A stretch of DNA of 64,000 nucleotides from JABDGM01 sp044868555 (GTDB taxonomy: Bacteria > Planctomycetota > Planctomycetia > Pirellulales > Lacipirellulaceae), in assembly GCA_044868555.1 (NCBI GenBank), contig JBIOWO010000137.1, forward strand, positions 1 to 64,000. The letters are read 5' to 3'. This document shows positions 16,034-24,712 of the stretch, piece by piece. Position 1 is the stretch's first letter, and each line of letters opens with the position of its first letter. Below the pieces are notes generated by a model that searched no databases, was not told the DNA's origin, and saw only the letters and a list, made by a program, of their open reading frames with translations. The position numbers and the translations under genes are program-made.

Positions 16034-18778
16034 CTACTCCAACCCATAAGCGCCGATCGGCGGAATCTCGATGCCGGTCTTGCGCTTCACGTTGCTGTTG
16101 GGCAGGAACCGCGGCTCGACCAGGAAGCTGAAGCCCAGGTTGTCCTGCGATTGGTTGTAGTTGGCGCCCAGCGTGACCAGCAGCGATTCGCCGATGCGGG
16201 TCATGGCGAACGATTGGTTGACGTTGCCCGTGTCCGAAAGCGCGAACGACGCGCCGGCCGAGCCGATCCATTTCGGCGTCATGCGGTAGTTGATCGTGGC
16301 CATGACGATATTGCTCTCGACCACGCCGCCCATCGCGCGGAAGCCGAGGTAGGCGTTGCCGCTGGCCGGGCGGTTCAGCAACATGCCGATCGATGCGGTG
16401 CGGAGTCCGTCGCCGAACGTGTCGGCGTAGCCGTCGGACAGGATCGAAAACCGATCGCCGATGTGCCACTTCAGGTCGTAATCGATCAGGCCGAAGTCGG
16501 CGCCGGCGTTGTCGCGGGCGGCGTCGGGGAAGTACACGGCGTTCGTGTCGAGCGTGACCCAGTCGATGATTCGCTCCTGGCCGAGCGGGCCGCGCTTCGT
16601 TTGCAGCCGGTGCCGCATCCCCATCCGCACCGCCATCAGGTCGTCGGCGATCTCGGTCGACGGCGACGTCACCGAGCCCTGCAGGCCGGAGCGGAGCGCG
16701 ACGAACCGCGGATCGAACTTCTGGTCGATGAACGGCGGCGGCCCGAGCAGATAATACGCCGGCAACAGCCCGCCGCCGAACGGCGCGAAGAACAACTGGC
16801 GGTGGAACTCCTCGATCGACGTGTCGTCCAACTCGTCGTAGAGCGGGAACTGGTAGATGTCGCGCGTGGCATCGGCGTACGAGGCCTCCACGTCGAACAC
16901 CACTTTGTGCGCCAGACCGTTCAGATTGAACAGCACGTCGCGGATCGTGGGATCGACGGCCCAAAACGGGATACTGGCCCGCACGCCGACTTGCCCATAG
17001 GCCCGCTGGATGTCGTCGCCGTTGATGTCCTGACCCCAATGGGCCAGCTCGCCCAGAGCGTACGGCACGACCTTGACCGGGGCCAGGTCGAGCGGATAGT
17101 CGATCTCCTGCCGCGTGACGAGCCGCTCGCCCTCGCCGGTGATCCGGTTGCCCGCCGCGTCGACTTCCCACGGCAACAGCGTCCACTGCGAGAGCAGCGT
17201 CGGATTGGTGGGCGGCGTGGCGAGGCCGATGTTCGCGTACGCGGCCTGCGAATGTTCGAACCACGTGAGCTGGTCCTCGATCAGAGGCTGGCCCAGCCAG
17301 TAGTGATCGAGCCGCGGCAGCCACTGCGTCTCGGTGAAGAAGTCGTTGATGCGCGCGTTGGCCTCCAGCGAGATCGCCTGATTGTCGAACGCCCGCTTGA
17401 TCCGGACGCCGGTGGCCTGGTCTTTGTCGTTGTCCCATTCGCTTTCGTAATACTGCTCGAGGAACGTCCGGTCGCTGAGCCAGCCCACCTCACCCTGCAC
17501 GGTCCAGTCGTCGAGCAGCCCGCCGACCAGGTGTTGACGATGATTCCAAAACGTCCGGCCGCGGAACTTTTCCTCGGGCACGATGTCGCGGCGGCCGAGG
17601 CCCAGATTGTCCTCGCCGTGATCGCTGATGAACCAGGCATCGAGTTGGCCTATCGTGGGGCCGGGCACGTCGAAGAACGAGTCGCGCGCGTATTCAACGC
17701 CGGTGCCGAATCCAATGCCGCGCTTGCTGAGGTAATCCAGGTCCAGGTTCCACTTGACGCCTGGCGGCCGCTCGAGGCCGAAGATCTGGAACGCGTCGAG
17801 TTCGAACAGCGTCTGGAAGCCGAATATCGAGTCGTTGCGGATCCGCACGTTGTTCACGTAGTAGCTCGGATCCTTCAGGTCGGTCGCGATCGTCGGCCAG
17901 TACAACACGGGCACGCCGGACACGTACAGATAATTGTTTTGCCCCTCGACGAGCCGCTGGTGGTCGATCACCGGCTGGCCGTCGACGATGTTGATCGCCG
18001 GGGCGCCGGTGAGGGGGTCGACGGCCGGCGCCGGGTTGTCCTGGAACGTGAGCGTTTCGGCGGCAAAGGAGTAGCTTGGTTCTTCCAGTCGGCTGGTCGT
18101 TACCATCGCATCCTGCGCCACGAACCGCGATTGATCCAACTGGCGTATCGCTGCCGCCTTGAGCCGCACCAGGCCTTCGTAATTGAAGTCGCCGCCCGGC
18201 GGCACGGGCGTGAGCAGCTCGGCATTGAGGATGATGCCGACCTGGCGGCGGGCGTCGTAGAACATGCGGTCGGCGTACACCGTGCGGTCGCCCTGACGGA
18301 AGACGATGTTGCCTTCCATGTAGATTTCCAGCGGCATGTCGCGTTGCTGCGTCAGTTGGCTCGGGTTCTGCAAATCGACGCCCCCCAGCCAGACCACCGC
18401 GCGATCGGTCTCGATGTCGACATCGCCCACGGGGCCGAACGCATCGGGCAGTTCTTCGGCCGTGAGGCCCTGAACGACGACGTTGACGCCGCCATCGACG
18501 ATGACGGCGGTTTCGTTGGGGCCGGTGCGAGTGGCCTCCGAGTTGAATTCAGCTCCGCTGCGCGGGAAGAACTGGATGCGGCGGAAGCCGGCGCGATTAG
18601 ACGGGGCGGGGGTTGCCGCGGGAACCATTTGCGGTACTTGGAAGGGGGGCGGCGGTGCGAATTGGGCCGGTTGCACGGCCGCGTCGAGGCCTGGCAATGG
18701 TTCGTCGGGAGTGAGCGGCTGAGCTATTGCGGGGGTGAAATTGCAAATTGCAAAATGCAAAATGCAAATTGCAATCAT
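16034..18778 (-). CDS. LptD/OstA-like outer-membrane LPS assembly protein
   Basis: 914 residues. A signal-like N-terminus (MIAICILHFAICNFTPAIAQ) is followed by a Pro-rich linker, an OstA-like periplasmic domain (about 140-250: DVDIETDRAVVWLGG, LEIYMEGNIVFRQGDRTVYA) and a long beta-barrel-like region with alternating aromatic strands (ISDHGEDNLGLGRRD, WNHRQHLVGGLLDDW). LptD places lipopolysaccharide in the outer leaflet; planctomycetes have divergent versions, so the assignment rests on domain order. The hydrophobic core of the signal peptide is encoded by the gcaaattgc word repeat at 18738-18775. The frame extends upstream to 18928 without clear ribosome sites, so the start is uncertain. Confidence 0.75.
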   Translation of the reverse strand: MIAICILHFAICNFTPAIAQPLTPDEPLPGLDAAVQPAQFAPPPPFQVPQMVPAATPAPSNRAGFRRIQFFPRSGAEFNSEATRTGPNETAVIVDGGVNVVVQGLTAEELPDAFGPVGDVDIETDRAVVWLGGVDLQNPSQLTQQRDMPLEIYMEGNIVFRQGDRTVYADRMFYDARRQVGIILNAELLTPVPPGGDFNYEGLVRLKAAAIRQLDQSRFVAQDAMVTTSRLEEPSYSFAAETLTFQDNPAPAVDPLTGAPAINIVDGQPVIDHQRLVEGQNNYLYVSGVPVLYWPTIATDLKDPSYYVNNVRIRNDSIFGFQTLFELDAFQIFGLERPPGVKWNLDLDYLSKRGIGFGTGVEYARDSFFDVPGPTIGQLDAWFISDHGEDNLGLGRRDIVPEEKFRGRTFWNHRQHLVGGLLDDWTVQGEVGWLSDRTFLEQYYESEWDNDKDQATGVRIKRAFDNQAISLEANARINDFFTETQWLPRLDHYWLGQPLIEDQLTWFEHSQAAYANIGLATPPTNPTLLSQWTLLPWEVDAAGNRITGEGERLVTRQEIDYPLDLAPVKVVPYALGELAHWGQDINGDDIQRAYGQVGVRASIPFWAVDPTIRDVLFNLNGLAHKVVFDVEASYADATRDIYQFPLYDELDDTSIEEFHRQLFFAPFGGGLLPAYYLLGPPPFIDQKFDPRFVALRSGLQGSVTSPSTEIADDLMAVRMGMRHRLQTKRGPLGQERIIDWVTLDTNAVYFPDAARDNAGADFGLIDYDLKWHIGDRFSILSDGYADTFGDGLRTASIGMLLNRPASGNAYLGFRAMGGVVESNIVMATINYRMTPKWIGSAGASFALSDTGNVNQSFAMTRIGESLLVTLGANYNQSQDNLGFSFLVEPRFLPNSNVKRKTGIEIPPIGAYGLE
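18738..18775. repeat. gcaaattgc/gcaaaatgc word repeat, copy 2
   Basis: Reads aaattgcaaattgcaaaatg then caaaatgcaaattgcaat. It covers the first codons of the LptD-like gene; read on the minus strand it encodes the hydrophobic ICILHFAICNF. Its relative at 7911-7947 lies in the opposite orientation with respect to its host gene. Confidence 0.8.
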
Positions 18779-19221
18779 GTTTAACCGCGACGCGCAGCGG
18801 AGTTCCACGACGCGCAGCGGAGCGCGCGGCGCACCATGAGCGCAGCGATTTCGTGACGGCGCAATTGGCCGCATGCGCATCGAATTGGTTTTCAACGCGA
18901 AGATCAGACCGGCATCCTCAAACGGCAAGCGAACCTTGCCCAGCGAAAAGTGTCCGCGGCGCGCACTTGCACAAGTGCCGCGCGGAATCCGGGGCCGCTC
19001 GACGGAACATCAAGCGCTACCGGCAATTAGGAAAAGTCGCGACAAAAAACGCGGCGGATTATAAGAGCGGCCCGCGCCAGCGGTCAATGGGCGTTGGACC
19101 CGCTAGCTCGATTGGCAACTCGAGTGCGGGCCAGCACTTGCGCACGTGCTAGCAGCGCAGCGGCGGGATGGGGCCGAGTGAGTGTGGCAACTCCCATCAC
19201 CTGGAACCGACTCAGGGCCAC
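18779..19221. other. Gene-less gap with a short direct repeat
   Basis: 443 bases between the LptD-like start and the stop of the autotransporter-repeat gene. A 15-base direct repeat (cgacgcgcagcggag) occurs at 18788 and 18808, and a small hairpin, gcgcgcacttgcacaagtgc, lies near 18960. Promoter elements were not identified. Confidence 0.5.
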
Positions 19222-22200
19222 TCAGGCACGTCGTCGACGCAGTGTCGAGAAGCCGCCACACAGCAGGCCGACCAGTCCGACGGCCAGGAACGCACTCGCT
19301 TCGGGAACCACCAGTGCCAGGCTGTTCCCGTTGATCAGCTCCACCGAGTAGCCCAGCGGTATGTTGGTCGCCGTGTAGCTAAGGGTCCCGCCGGGCTGGA
19401 AGGTGGCGAAGACGTACGTCGATTGCGTGAGCGTGCCGGCACCTTCGTCGGCAAAGTTGATCGTCCCGCCGTTGATGTTGAGCGTGCCACTAATCGAGGC
19501 CAGGTCAATCGTCTGTGCCGTACTATTGTAGCCGACCTGGAAAAAGCCATTGGAGTCGATCGTGACATTGCCGGTCATCGTGAGCGTGCCGATCGAGGCG
19601 CCCGGAGCAAGATTGCCCCCCGACGCAATGCTGATGTTTCCGGCGATGGTGCCGGAGCCGCCGAGCGTAGCGCCGCTGGCGACGCTGACCAAGCCGCTCC
19701 CCGTCTTGGTGCCATTCACGCGTAGCGTGCCCTGGTTTACGTTCGTGGCGCCGCCGTAGTCGTGGCCGGCGCCGGAGAGAATCGTGATCCCGGTGCCGGT
19801 GAATGTCAAACCGCCGCTCACAGCATTGGCGGCGACGGCGATGTTCGTGACGTTGGTTGCCTGGGTGGTCGCGCCGCCGCCGAAGAAGCTGGCGGTCAGC
19901 AGGTCGCCCGAGGTGTAGCCGATGCCGGGGCTGGTCATGGTGATGCCGGTGACCACGCCGCCGCTGACGGTCGCATACCCGGTGGCGCCGGTGCCGGTTC
20001 CGCCTGAGAACCTGACAAACGGAGCGCCGATGTACCCGGCGCCGCCGCTGGGCACGGCGATCGATGCGCTGGTAACGCCGAAACCAGCAGGGGCCCGCAG
20101 GGGCTTGTCGATCGTGATGTTGGTGGCGCTATTGTCAATCGTGCCCCCGCCGCTGTACACGTTGATTGCGTCGATATTAGCGTCGTTGAAAATAACGCCG
20201 GCGTTGGTGGCGGTTGCCTTGAGCGTGCCGCCATGGAAGTTGAAATGCGCGGTGTTATTTGCCTGGACCCCCGTCACGCGGCCCGTCGTCAAGGTGCCAT
20301 TGGGCAACAGGTTGGCAATGCCTTGCTTGCCCGCCACGCCGCCGCTTTGCGCGAGGACCAAGCCCTGTGTAGCGCTGTTCGCGGTGGTGACGGTGGCTGC
20401 GGTGCCGCCGCCGCCGACGTTGAGGACGGCTATTTGCACCGCCTGGTTGCCGCCCCCGCCGCCCCCTTGTAACAGCCGAACGTCGGTGCCCGCGTTCACG
20501 GTTCCGCTTTTGACATTGAGCAGGGCGGCACTGCCGCCGCCCCCGGAGTTAACTTCAATCCGCTCCGTAGACGTTAAGGTCCCGCCCGTAATGTCCATCA
20601 CGCCGATTGTATCCTGGTTGACGCCGCCGATGTGCGGTCGCGACGCAGATATCGAGCCGCCGGAGAGACTATAATAGCCGTAACCACCAGCGCCCGATCC
20701 GATACTCAATGAAGAATTTCCGGCGGCCTCGGTAAGCGTGATCGTTCCACCGCTCTGGTAGACGGCGCCGCCACCGTTCCCGGCCCCGGCGTCGCCGACG
20801 AACAGGTTAAGGCGGGTCGTTGCCGAAGCGCCGGGCAGAACATTCATGACGGCGGGGGTGCCGGCAATCGTGCCGACTCGGAATGCGCCGGTCGTCGCGT
20901 TCGCACCCAACGTACCTGACAGGTTCATCACGCCGCCGGCCACTTGCACCGCGCCGGTACCCAGCGTGCCCGACATATTGAGCGTGCCATTGGTGTGTGT
21001 CGTCGCGCCGGTGTATGTGTTGACGGCGCTGAGCGTGAGCGTACCCGCGCCGCTCTTGGTGAGGGAGCTGGCGCCGTTGGCGAGGATGGGCGTGCTGATG
21101 GTCAGGGCATCGTTGGCGCCAACTGTGCGGACGACCATTTCGGCGCCTGCGGCCGCCTGGATGCCCGTGCCGCCGCTGATCGTGGCTCCGCCGGCGACGT
21201 TGCCCGTCTTGAGGATGCCATTGGTGGTGACCGTGGCGCCGGTGTCGAGCGTGAAGTCATTGTTGCCGTTATTCTTGAGCGTGGTAAACGTGGCCGTGGT
21301 CTGCGCACTGATGGCGCCGGTGAATTCCTGGTGAGCGGTCCCAGCGAGCGACGCCGCGGCGCCGCTGGTGACGGCGCCGGCGTCGGTGCCGTAGACCAGC
21401 GCGCGGACGAAAGTGTTCAGCCCGTCCATGACCGCGTAATTGTCGCCGCCAAAATACGTACCCTGATCGATGAAGCCCGCGGCCTTGGTCAGCAGGATTG
21501 AATTCGTCGTCCCGTTCGTGCCCCCATCCACAATAAAGTTAGCGGTCGCGCCCGCGGTACGCGATTCCGAAATTCCAAAGGTGAGAATCGCGTTGCCGGT
21601 GCCGTCGGAGCTCGACTTGACGGCGCCGTCGCCAGCGGCAAACGACAAACCGGGGGCCACCGCGCCTGTCGAAACGGTCCGCGCACTTCCGGTGAGTGAG
21701 GTCGAGCCATACTCGATCGTACCGCCGTTGACCGTGGTGCGTTCGGTGTACGTCGTCGAACCGGTGAGGCTGAGCGTTCCCATGCCACTCTTGTTGAGCC
21801 CCAAGCGGCCCGCGCCGCCATCCTGCATCGCGCCGGAAAACACACTATTGGTGCCATTGGTCAGGAAAATCGTGCCGTTATTGGCCGTGCCATTGCCGAC
21901 CGTGCCGCTGCCGGTGAGGCCGGCAACGTTGAGCAGATCATTCTGCCCGATGTTAAACGTGCCCGTGTTCACGGCCAGCGTGCCGTGATTCAGGTTTTTC
22001 GTGAGTCCTGCAGCCGTGCCGACTTGGACCGTGCTTGTCCCGTTCTTGACGATGTTGAGGGTGTTCGTTCCAGGACCAGGACTGGTATTAATCGTGCCTT
22101 CGAACGTAATGTTTCCTGTTCCGTCGAACGTCAGTGTCAAAATAGCAGTTAAGGGGGCCGTAAAGTTATTCTTGATCGCGAGCGTGTTGGCGGAATTGTT

Positions 22201-22653
22201 CGTCCAGGTTTGCGAGCCACTGATCGCGATCGGGACTTGTTGACCTCCCGTGGCAGAACCGATCGTAACAGCGCCGGCCCCACTGTTGACGGTGATGCCG
22301 CCGGTGCCCAGTGTCAGGGTGCGGTTGCTGCCGCCGCCCTGGAGGGTGGTCGTGCCCGTGTTGTTGAAGATGAGCGCGCTGATCGACTGGTTGGCACCAA
22401 GATCGATCGTCTCGGGGCCATTGACGGTGGAGATATTGAACGTCGCGCTATCGGCAGCGCCTGGAACAGCCGACGGATCGGGCGTGGGATTGTTGGGATC
22501 GGTGGACCAGTTCCCCACGAGGGTCCAACTACCGGTGATGCCATCCCAGTAAAGACTGGCAGACAACGCCGGCTGACCGACGAGCCCCACTGACAGAATC
22601 GACAGCACGGCGACGGATAGAATTGCAAACGCAGAACTGCGTTGGTTCCACAT
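19222..22653 (-). CDS. Autotransporter-repeat PEP-CTERM surface protein
   Basis: 1143 residues. A signal peptide (FAILSVAVLSILSVGLVG) is followed by a WDGITGSWTLVGNWS opening typical of autotransporter-associated beta-strand repeat (PATR) proteins. A long beta-helix region rich in Gly, Thr, Asn and Ser contains repeated GAGTLTLSAVNTYTGATTHT-like units. The C-terminus is VPEASAFLAVGLVGLLCGGF followed by Arg residues, a PEP-CTERM variant in which the third signature Pro is Ala. The ATG at 22653 has AGGAGA upstream. It is probably a secreted adhesin or matrix protein anchored by an exosortase-like system. The low-complexity sequence makes several opposite-strand frames open; those are shadows. 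Confidence 0.88.
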   Translation of the reverse strand: MWNQRSSAFAILSVAVLSILSVGLVGQPALSASLYWDGITGSWTLVGNWSTDPNNPTPDPSAVPGAADSATFNISTVNGPETIDLGANQSISALIFNNTGTTTLQGGGSNRTLTLGTGGITVNSGAGAVTIGSATGGQQVPIAISGSQTWTNNSANTLAIKNNFTAPLTAILTLTFDGTGNITFEGTINTSPGPGTNTLNIVKNGTSTVQVGTAAGLTKNLNHGTLAVNTGTFNIGQNDLLNVAGLTGSGTVGNGTANNGTIFLTNGTNSVFSGAMQDGGAGRLGLNKSGMGTLSLTGSTTYTERTTVNGGTIEYGSTSLTGSARTVSTGAVAPGLSFAAGDGAVKSSSDGTGNAILTFGISESRTAGATANFIVDGGTNGTTNSILLTKAAGFIDQGTYFGGDNYAVMDGLNTFVRALVYGTDAGAVTSGAAASLAGTAHQEFTGAISAQTTATFTTLKNNGNNDFTLDTGATVTTNGILKTGNVAGGATISGGTGIQAAAGAEMVVRTVGANDALTISTPILANGASSLTKSGAGTLTLSAVNTYTGATTHTNGTLNMSGTLGTGAVQVAGGVMNLSGTLGANATTGAFRVGTIAGTPAVMNVLPGASATTRLNLFVGDAGAGNGGGAVYQSGGTITLTEAAGNSSLSIGSGAGGYGYYSLSGGSISASRPHIGGVNQDTIGVMDITGGTLTSTERIEVNSGGGGSAALLNVKSGTVNAGTDVRLLQGGGGGGNQAVQIAVLNVGGGGTAATVTTANSATQGLVLAQSGGVAGKQGIANLLPNGTLTTGRVTGVQANNTAHFNFHGGTLKATATNAGVIFNDANIDAINVYSGGGTIDNSATNITIDKPLRAPAGFGVTSASIAVPSGGAGYIGAPFVRFSGGTGTGATGYATVSGGVVTGITMTSPGIGYTSGDLLTASFFGGGATTQATNVTNIAVAANAVSGGLTFTGTGITILSGAGHDYGGATNVNQGTLRVNGTKTGSGLVSVASGATLGGSGTIAGNISIASGGNLAPGASIGTLTMTGNVTIDSNGFFQVGYNSTAQTIDLASISGTLNINGGTINFADEGAGTLTQSTYVFATFQPGGTLSYTATNIPLGYSVELINGNSLALVVPEASAFLAVGLVGLLCGGFSTLRRRRA

Positions 22654-22973
22654 TGGAGAATCTCCTGGAATCGCGTGGAGCAGATATTGAAGCCGGAGTT
22701 CGTTGTGAGCCAGATAGTGTGTCGGGAAATCGCGGCGAGTGTCCATCTTGCACGATGATCCGCGCCACGATTTTCCCCGCGTCAGCGACACGGGACGAAT
22801 GCCCTCCCTAGAAACCGCCACATTCAACTAATATGTGGTAAGCAGCCACCATTTTAAAGTGAAAAATCTCAAGAATTCGCCACTAAATTGAGACACCACC
22901 TAACGGGTAGATTGCCCCGCTGATTTCTTGCCGTTTTGCACGTATATCTATTGGTGAAAAAAACCAGCCTGGC
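22654..22973. other. Gap upstream of the autotransporter-repeat gene
   Basis: 320 bases, more AT-rich than its neighbours between about 22830 and 22960, which fits a promoter region for the large surface protein. I cannot point to a convincing -35/-10 pair, and no gene is seen. Confidence 0.4.
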
Positions 22974-23085
22974 CTACTTATTCAGCGAATACAGGAGCAC
23001 ATTGTGCCCGATGCGGGTGGCGTCGACCTGGATCTAGCCGCGGCAGGCAAGGGCTTCGTGGCTTTCCAACGCGCAACTGATGTCG
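22974..23085 (-). pseudogene. Remnant of a second DUF4159 gene (3' end only)
   Basis: Translating the minus strand gives 36 codons, DISCALESHEALACRG then an amber codon, then IQVDATRIGHNVLLYSLNK and a stop. The C-terminus of the full DUF4159 gene at 24713 is identical at 31 of 36 positions (Y, A, A, L and Q replaced by stop, V, T, H and K). The rest of this copy is gone; it lies 12 bases beyond the stop of the hydrolase gene. Confidence 0.85.
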
Positions 23086-23097
23086 CCGCCGATTCTG

Positions 23098-24078
23098 CTA
23101 CCGATCTTCCTTCGACGGCGGCGAATTCTTCGCCGCGAATCCGCGCTCGCCAAGCCACTCCACGAAGCGGGTTGGCCAATCGTTCACCGGCTTCGTGCCG
23201 CCGGGGCGGAGGCCGAAGCCGTGGCCGCCGCTGCTGAAGATGTGGAGCTCGGCCGGCACGCCCGCGTCGTGAAAACGCAGATAGACTTCGGCCAGCCCGG
23301 CCGAAATATCGCGCCGGTCGTCGAAGCTGCACGCCAGGAACGCAGGCGGGGAGTTCTTGTCGGGCACGATCAGGTACGACTTGCCCGGGTAGATGAGCGC
23401 TTGAAATGCCGGTTTGCAGCCGACACGGTCGATCGGATCGGCCGCGTCGGCCTGGCCATCGTCATATTCCTTCGCCGCCAGTGCGGCCACTTCGCCGCCG
23501 GCCGAAAAGCCCATCACGCCGATCGCGTCGGGATCGATGTGCCACTCGCCGGCGCGGCTGTGAATCGTGCGAATCGCGCGCTGCATGTCGGCCATCGCTT
23601 CCTTGCTGTACGAGTATCTCGCCCCGGTCGTACCTCTTTCCAGCCGATACTTGAGCACGAACGCGGCAATCCCGTGGTCGGCGAGCCATTGGCCGACGCT
23701 GTATCCCTCGTGCGTCATCGCCAGCACCCGGTGCCCGCCGCCGGGCGCGACGACGACGGCAACGCCGGTCGCCTTGTCCGGCGCCGGCAGATACGGCGTG
23801 ATGGTCGGGTTGTGAACATTCGAAACGGCAATGAAGCCGGAGCGTCCGCTGCCACTCTCCACAACAACCTCTTTCTCGTCCCGCTTATCTTCGAAGCCCG
23901 GCGCGCCCTTCGGCCACAGCGCGATTGAGGCCGGATGATCGGGTTCGGTGCCCGGACGTTCATTCCGCGACTGCCCGGACGCGGTGGTGGAAAATAGCAG
24001 GGCCAGCAGCAACAGTGTGCCGCCCGCTCGACACAATGGTTGCGAGGTATTTGGTTCGGATCGGTCCGGAATTTTCAT
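23098..24078 (-). CDS. Secreted alpha/beta hydrolase (esterase family)
   Basis: 326 residues with a signal peptide (GGTLLLLALLFSTTASGQ). The alpha/beta hydrolase fold shows the oxyanion motif APGGGH, the nucleophile elbow GFSAGG with Ser, and the C-terminal GGHGFG with the catalytic His. SLWPKGAPG-like openings (here ALWPKGAPGFEDK) are typical of the endo-1,4-beta-xylanase-B/acetyl-esterase-like group common in planctomycetes. It is likely a carbohydrate or acetyl esterase acting outside the cytoplasm; the substrate is unknown. The DUF4159 fragment directly follows its stop. Confidence 0.85.
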   Translation of the reverse strand: MKIPDRSEPNTSQPLCRAGGTLLLLALLFSTTASGQSRNERPGTEPDHPASIALWPKGAPGFEDKRDEKEVVVESGSGRSGFIAVSNVHNPTITPYLPAPDKATGVAVVVAPGGGHRVLAMTHEGYSVGQWLADHGIAAFVLKYRLERGTTGARYSYSKEAMADMQRAIRTIHSRAGEWHIDPDAIGVMGFSAGGEVAALAAKEYDDGQADAADPIDRVGCKPAFQALIYPGKSYLIVPDKNSPPAFLACSFDDRRDISAGLAEVYLRFHDAGVPAELHIFSSGGHGFGLRPGGTKPVNDWPTRFVEWLGERGFAAKNSPPSKEDR

Positions 24079-24154
24079 CGGAGCCTCTCAACAATGGATG
24101 AAAGATGAACATTGAACGTGGGCCAGCGCAATCGAGGGCTTCGCGGCTTCACGG

Positions 24155-24475
24155 TTACAACACCTCAATTGGATACGTCGTCATCCAAATGTCGAGCTGA
24201 TCGAATCGCATCTTTAAACGCTCTTTCAACTCGATGAAGTAGTCCTTGTTTGCCAGGGTGTCTGGGGTATCGACGAAGAGCCGAATTAATTCATCACGAT
24301 ACACGTCAGCGTCCTGAGTCCACAGGCCGCGTATGGTTTGGGTTTCGCATGAGACGGCGCTGAACTTCTCGCGCAACTCAAGAATGGTGTCTACGATCAA
24401 ATCATCGGACACGAGGCGGCCGTCATTGTGCTGCAGGGGCAGTAGAATCTCGAACCTGCGAAACGAGCTGCTCAT
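24155..24475 (-). CDS. Conserved small hypothetical protein
   Basis: 106 residues beginning MSSSFRRFEILLPLQHNDGR and ending FDQLDIWMTTYPIEVL. It is mixed alpha/beta, with no membrane span and no Cys cluster. I recall similar short proteins as uncharacterised genes in other bacteria but cannot name a function. The first 53 bases overlap the end of the upstream 74-residue gene in another frame, so the two are very probably expressed together. Confidence 0.7.
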   Translation of the reverse strand: MSSSFRRFEILLPLQHNDGRLVSDDLIVDTILELREKFSAVSCETQTIRGLWTQDADVYRDELIRLFVDTPDTLANKDYFIELKERLKMRFDQLDIWMTTYPIEVL

Positions 24476-24647
24476 AGGCGGCCCGGCCCTCGACGGTGAA
24501 AGTGATGCCCTCTACGGCCATACGAGATAGGGCGGACTCGGGCACCAGTGTGCAGCCATCCGAGTAGGTTTTGAAAGGGAAGCGGCCGGCGAGATAGCCA
24601 AGCGCCTTGCGTTCTGCGTCGGGATTTGGGAACCGCAACTTGATCAT
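24423..24647 (-). CDS. Small hypothetical protein overlapping the next gene
   Basis: 74 residues starting MIKLRFPNPDAERKALGYLA, with a central segment FKTYSDGCTLVPESAL. The 3' end runs 53 bases into the downstream 106-residue gene, a long overlap that suggests translational coupling. The two may form a functional pair, but there is no sequence evidence for a toxin or antitoxin. No family recognised. Confidence 0.65.
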   Translation of the reverse strand: MIKLRFPNPDAERKALGYLAGRFPFKTYSDGCTLVPESALSRMAVEGITFTVEGRAAYEQLVSQVRDSTAPAAQ

Positions 24648-24712
24648 GGTTGCATTATAAGTCTCATCCGTCGGAGCAACAAGGTGACGTAGGTTGCGGT
24701 GAATTCCCTCAT

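Noticed and set aside
15697..16047. A short minus-strand protein consisting of SEVGGQR repeats
   Set aside because: It is a direct translation of the tandem word repeat, without ribosome site or conserved flanks.
16151..18784. An 877-codon open frame on the plus strand opposite the LptD-like gene
   Set aside because: Its codons mirror the real gene, it is dominated by Arg, Val and Asp runs without any domain, and the minus strand encodes a recognisable protein with barrel-like strands. High GC keeps the opposite frame open.
19168..22593. Several plus-strand frames across the autotransporter-repeat gene
   Set aside because: They follow the repeated Gly/Thr/Asn codons of the minus-strand gene and contain no domain; the minus-strand frame has signal peptide, PATR repeats and a sorting tail.
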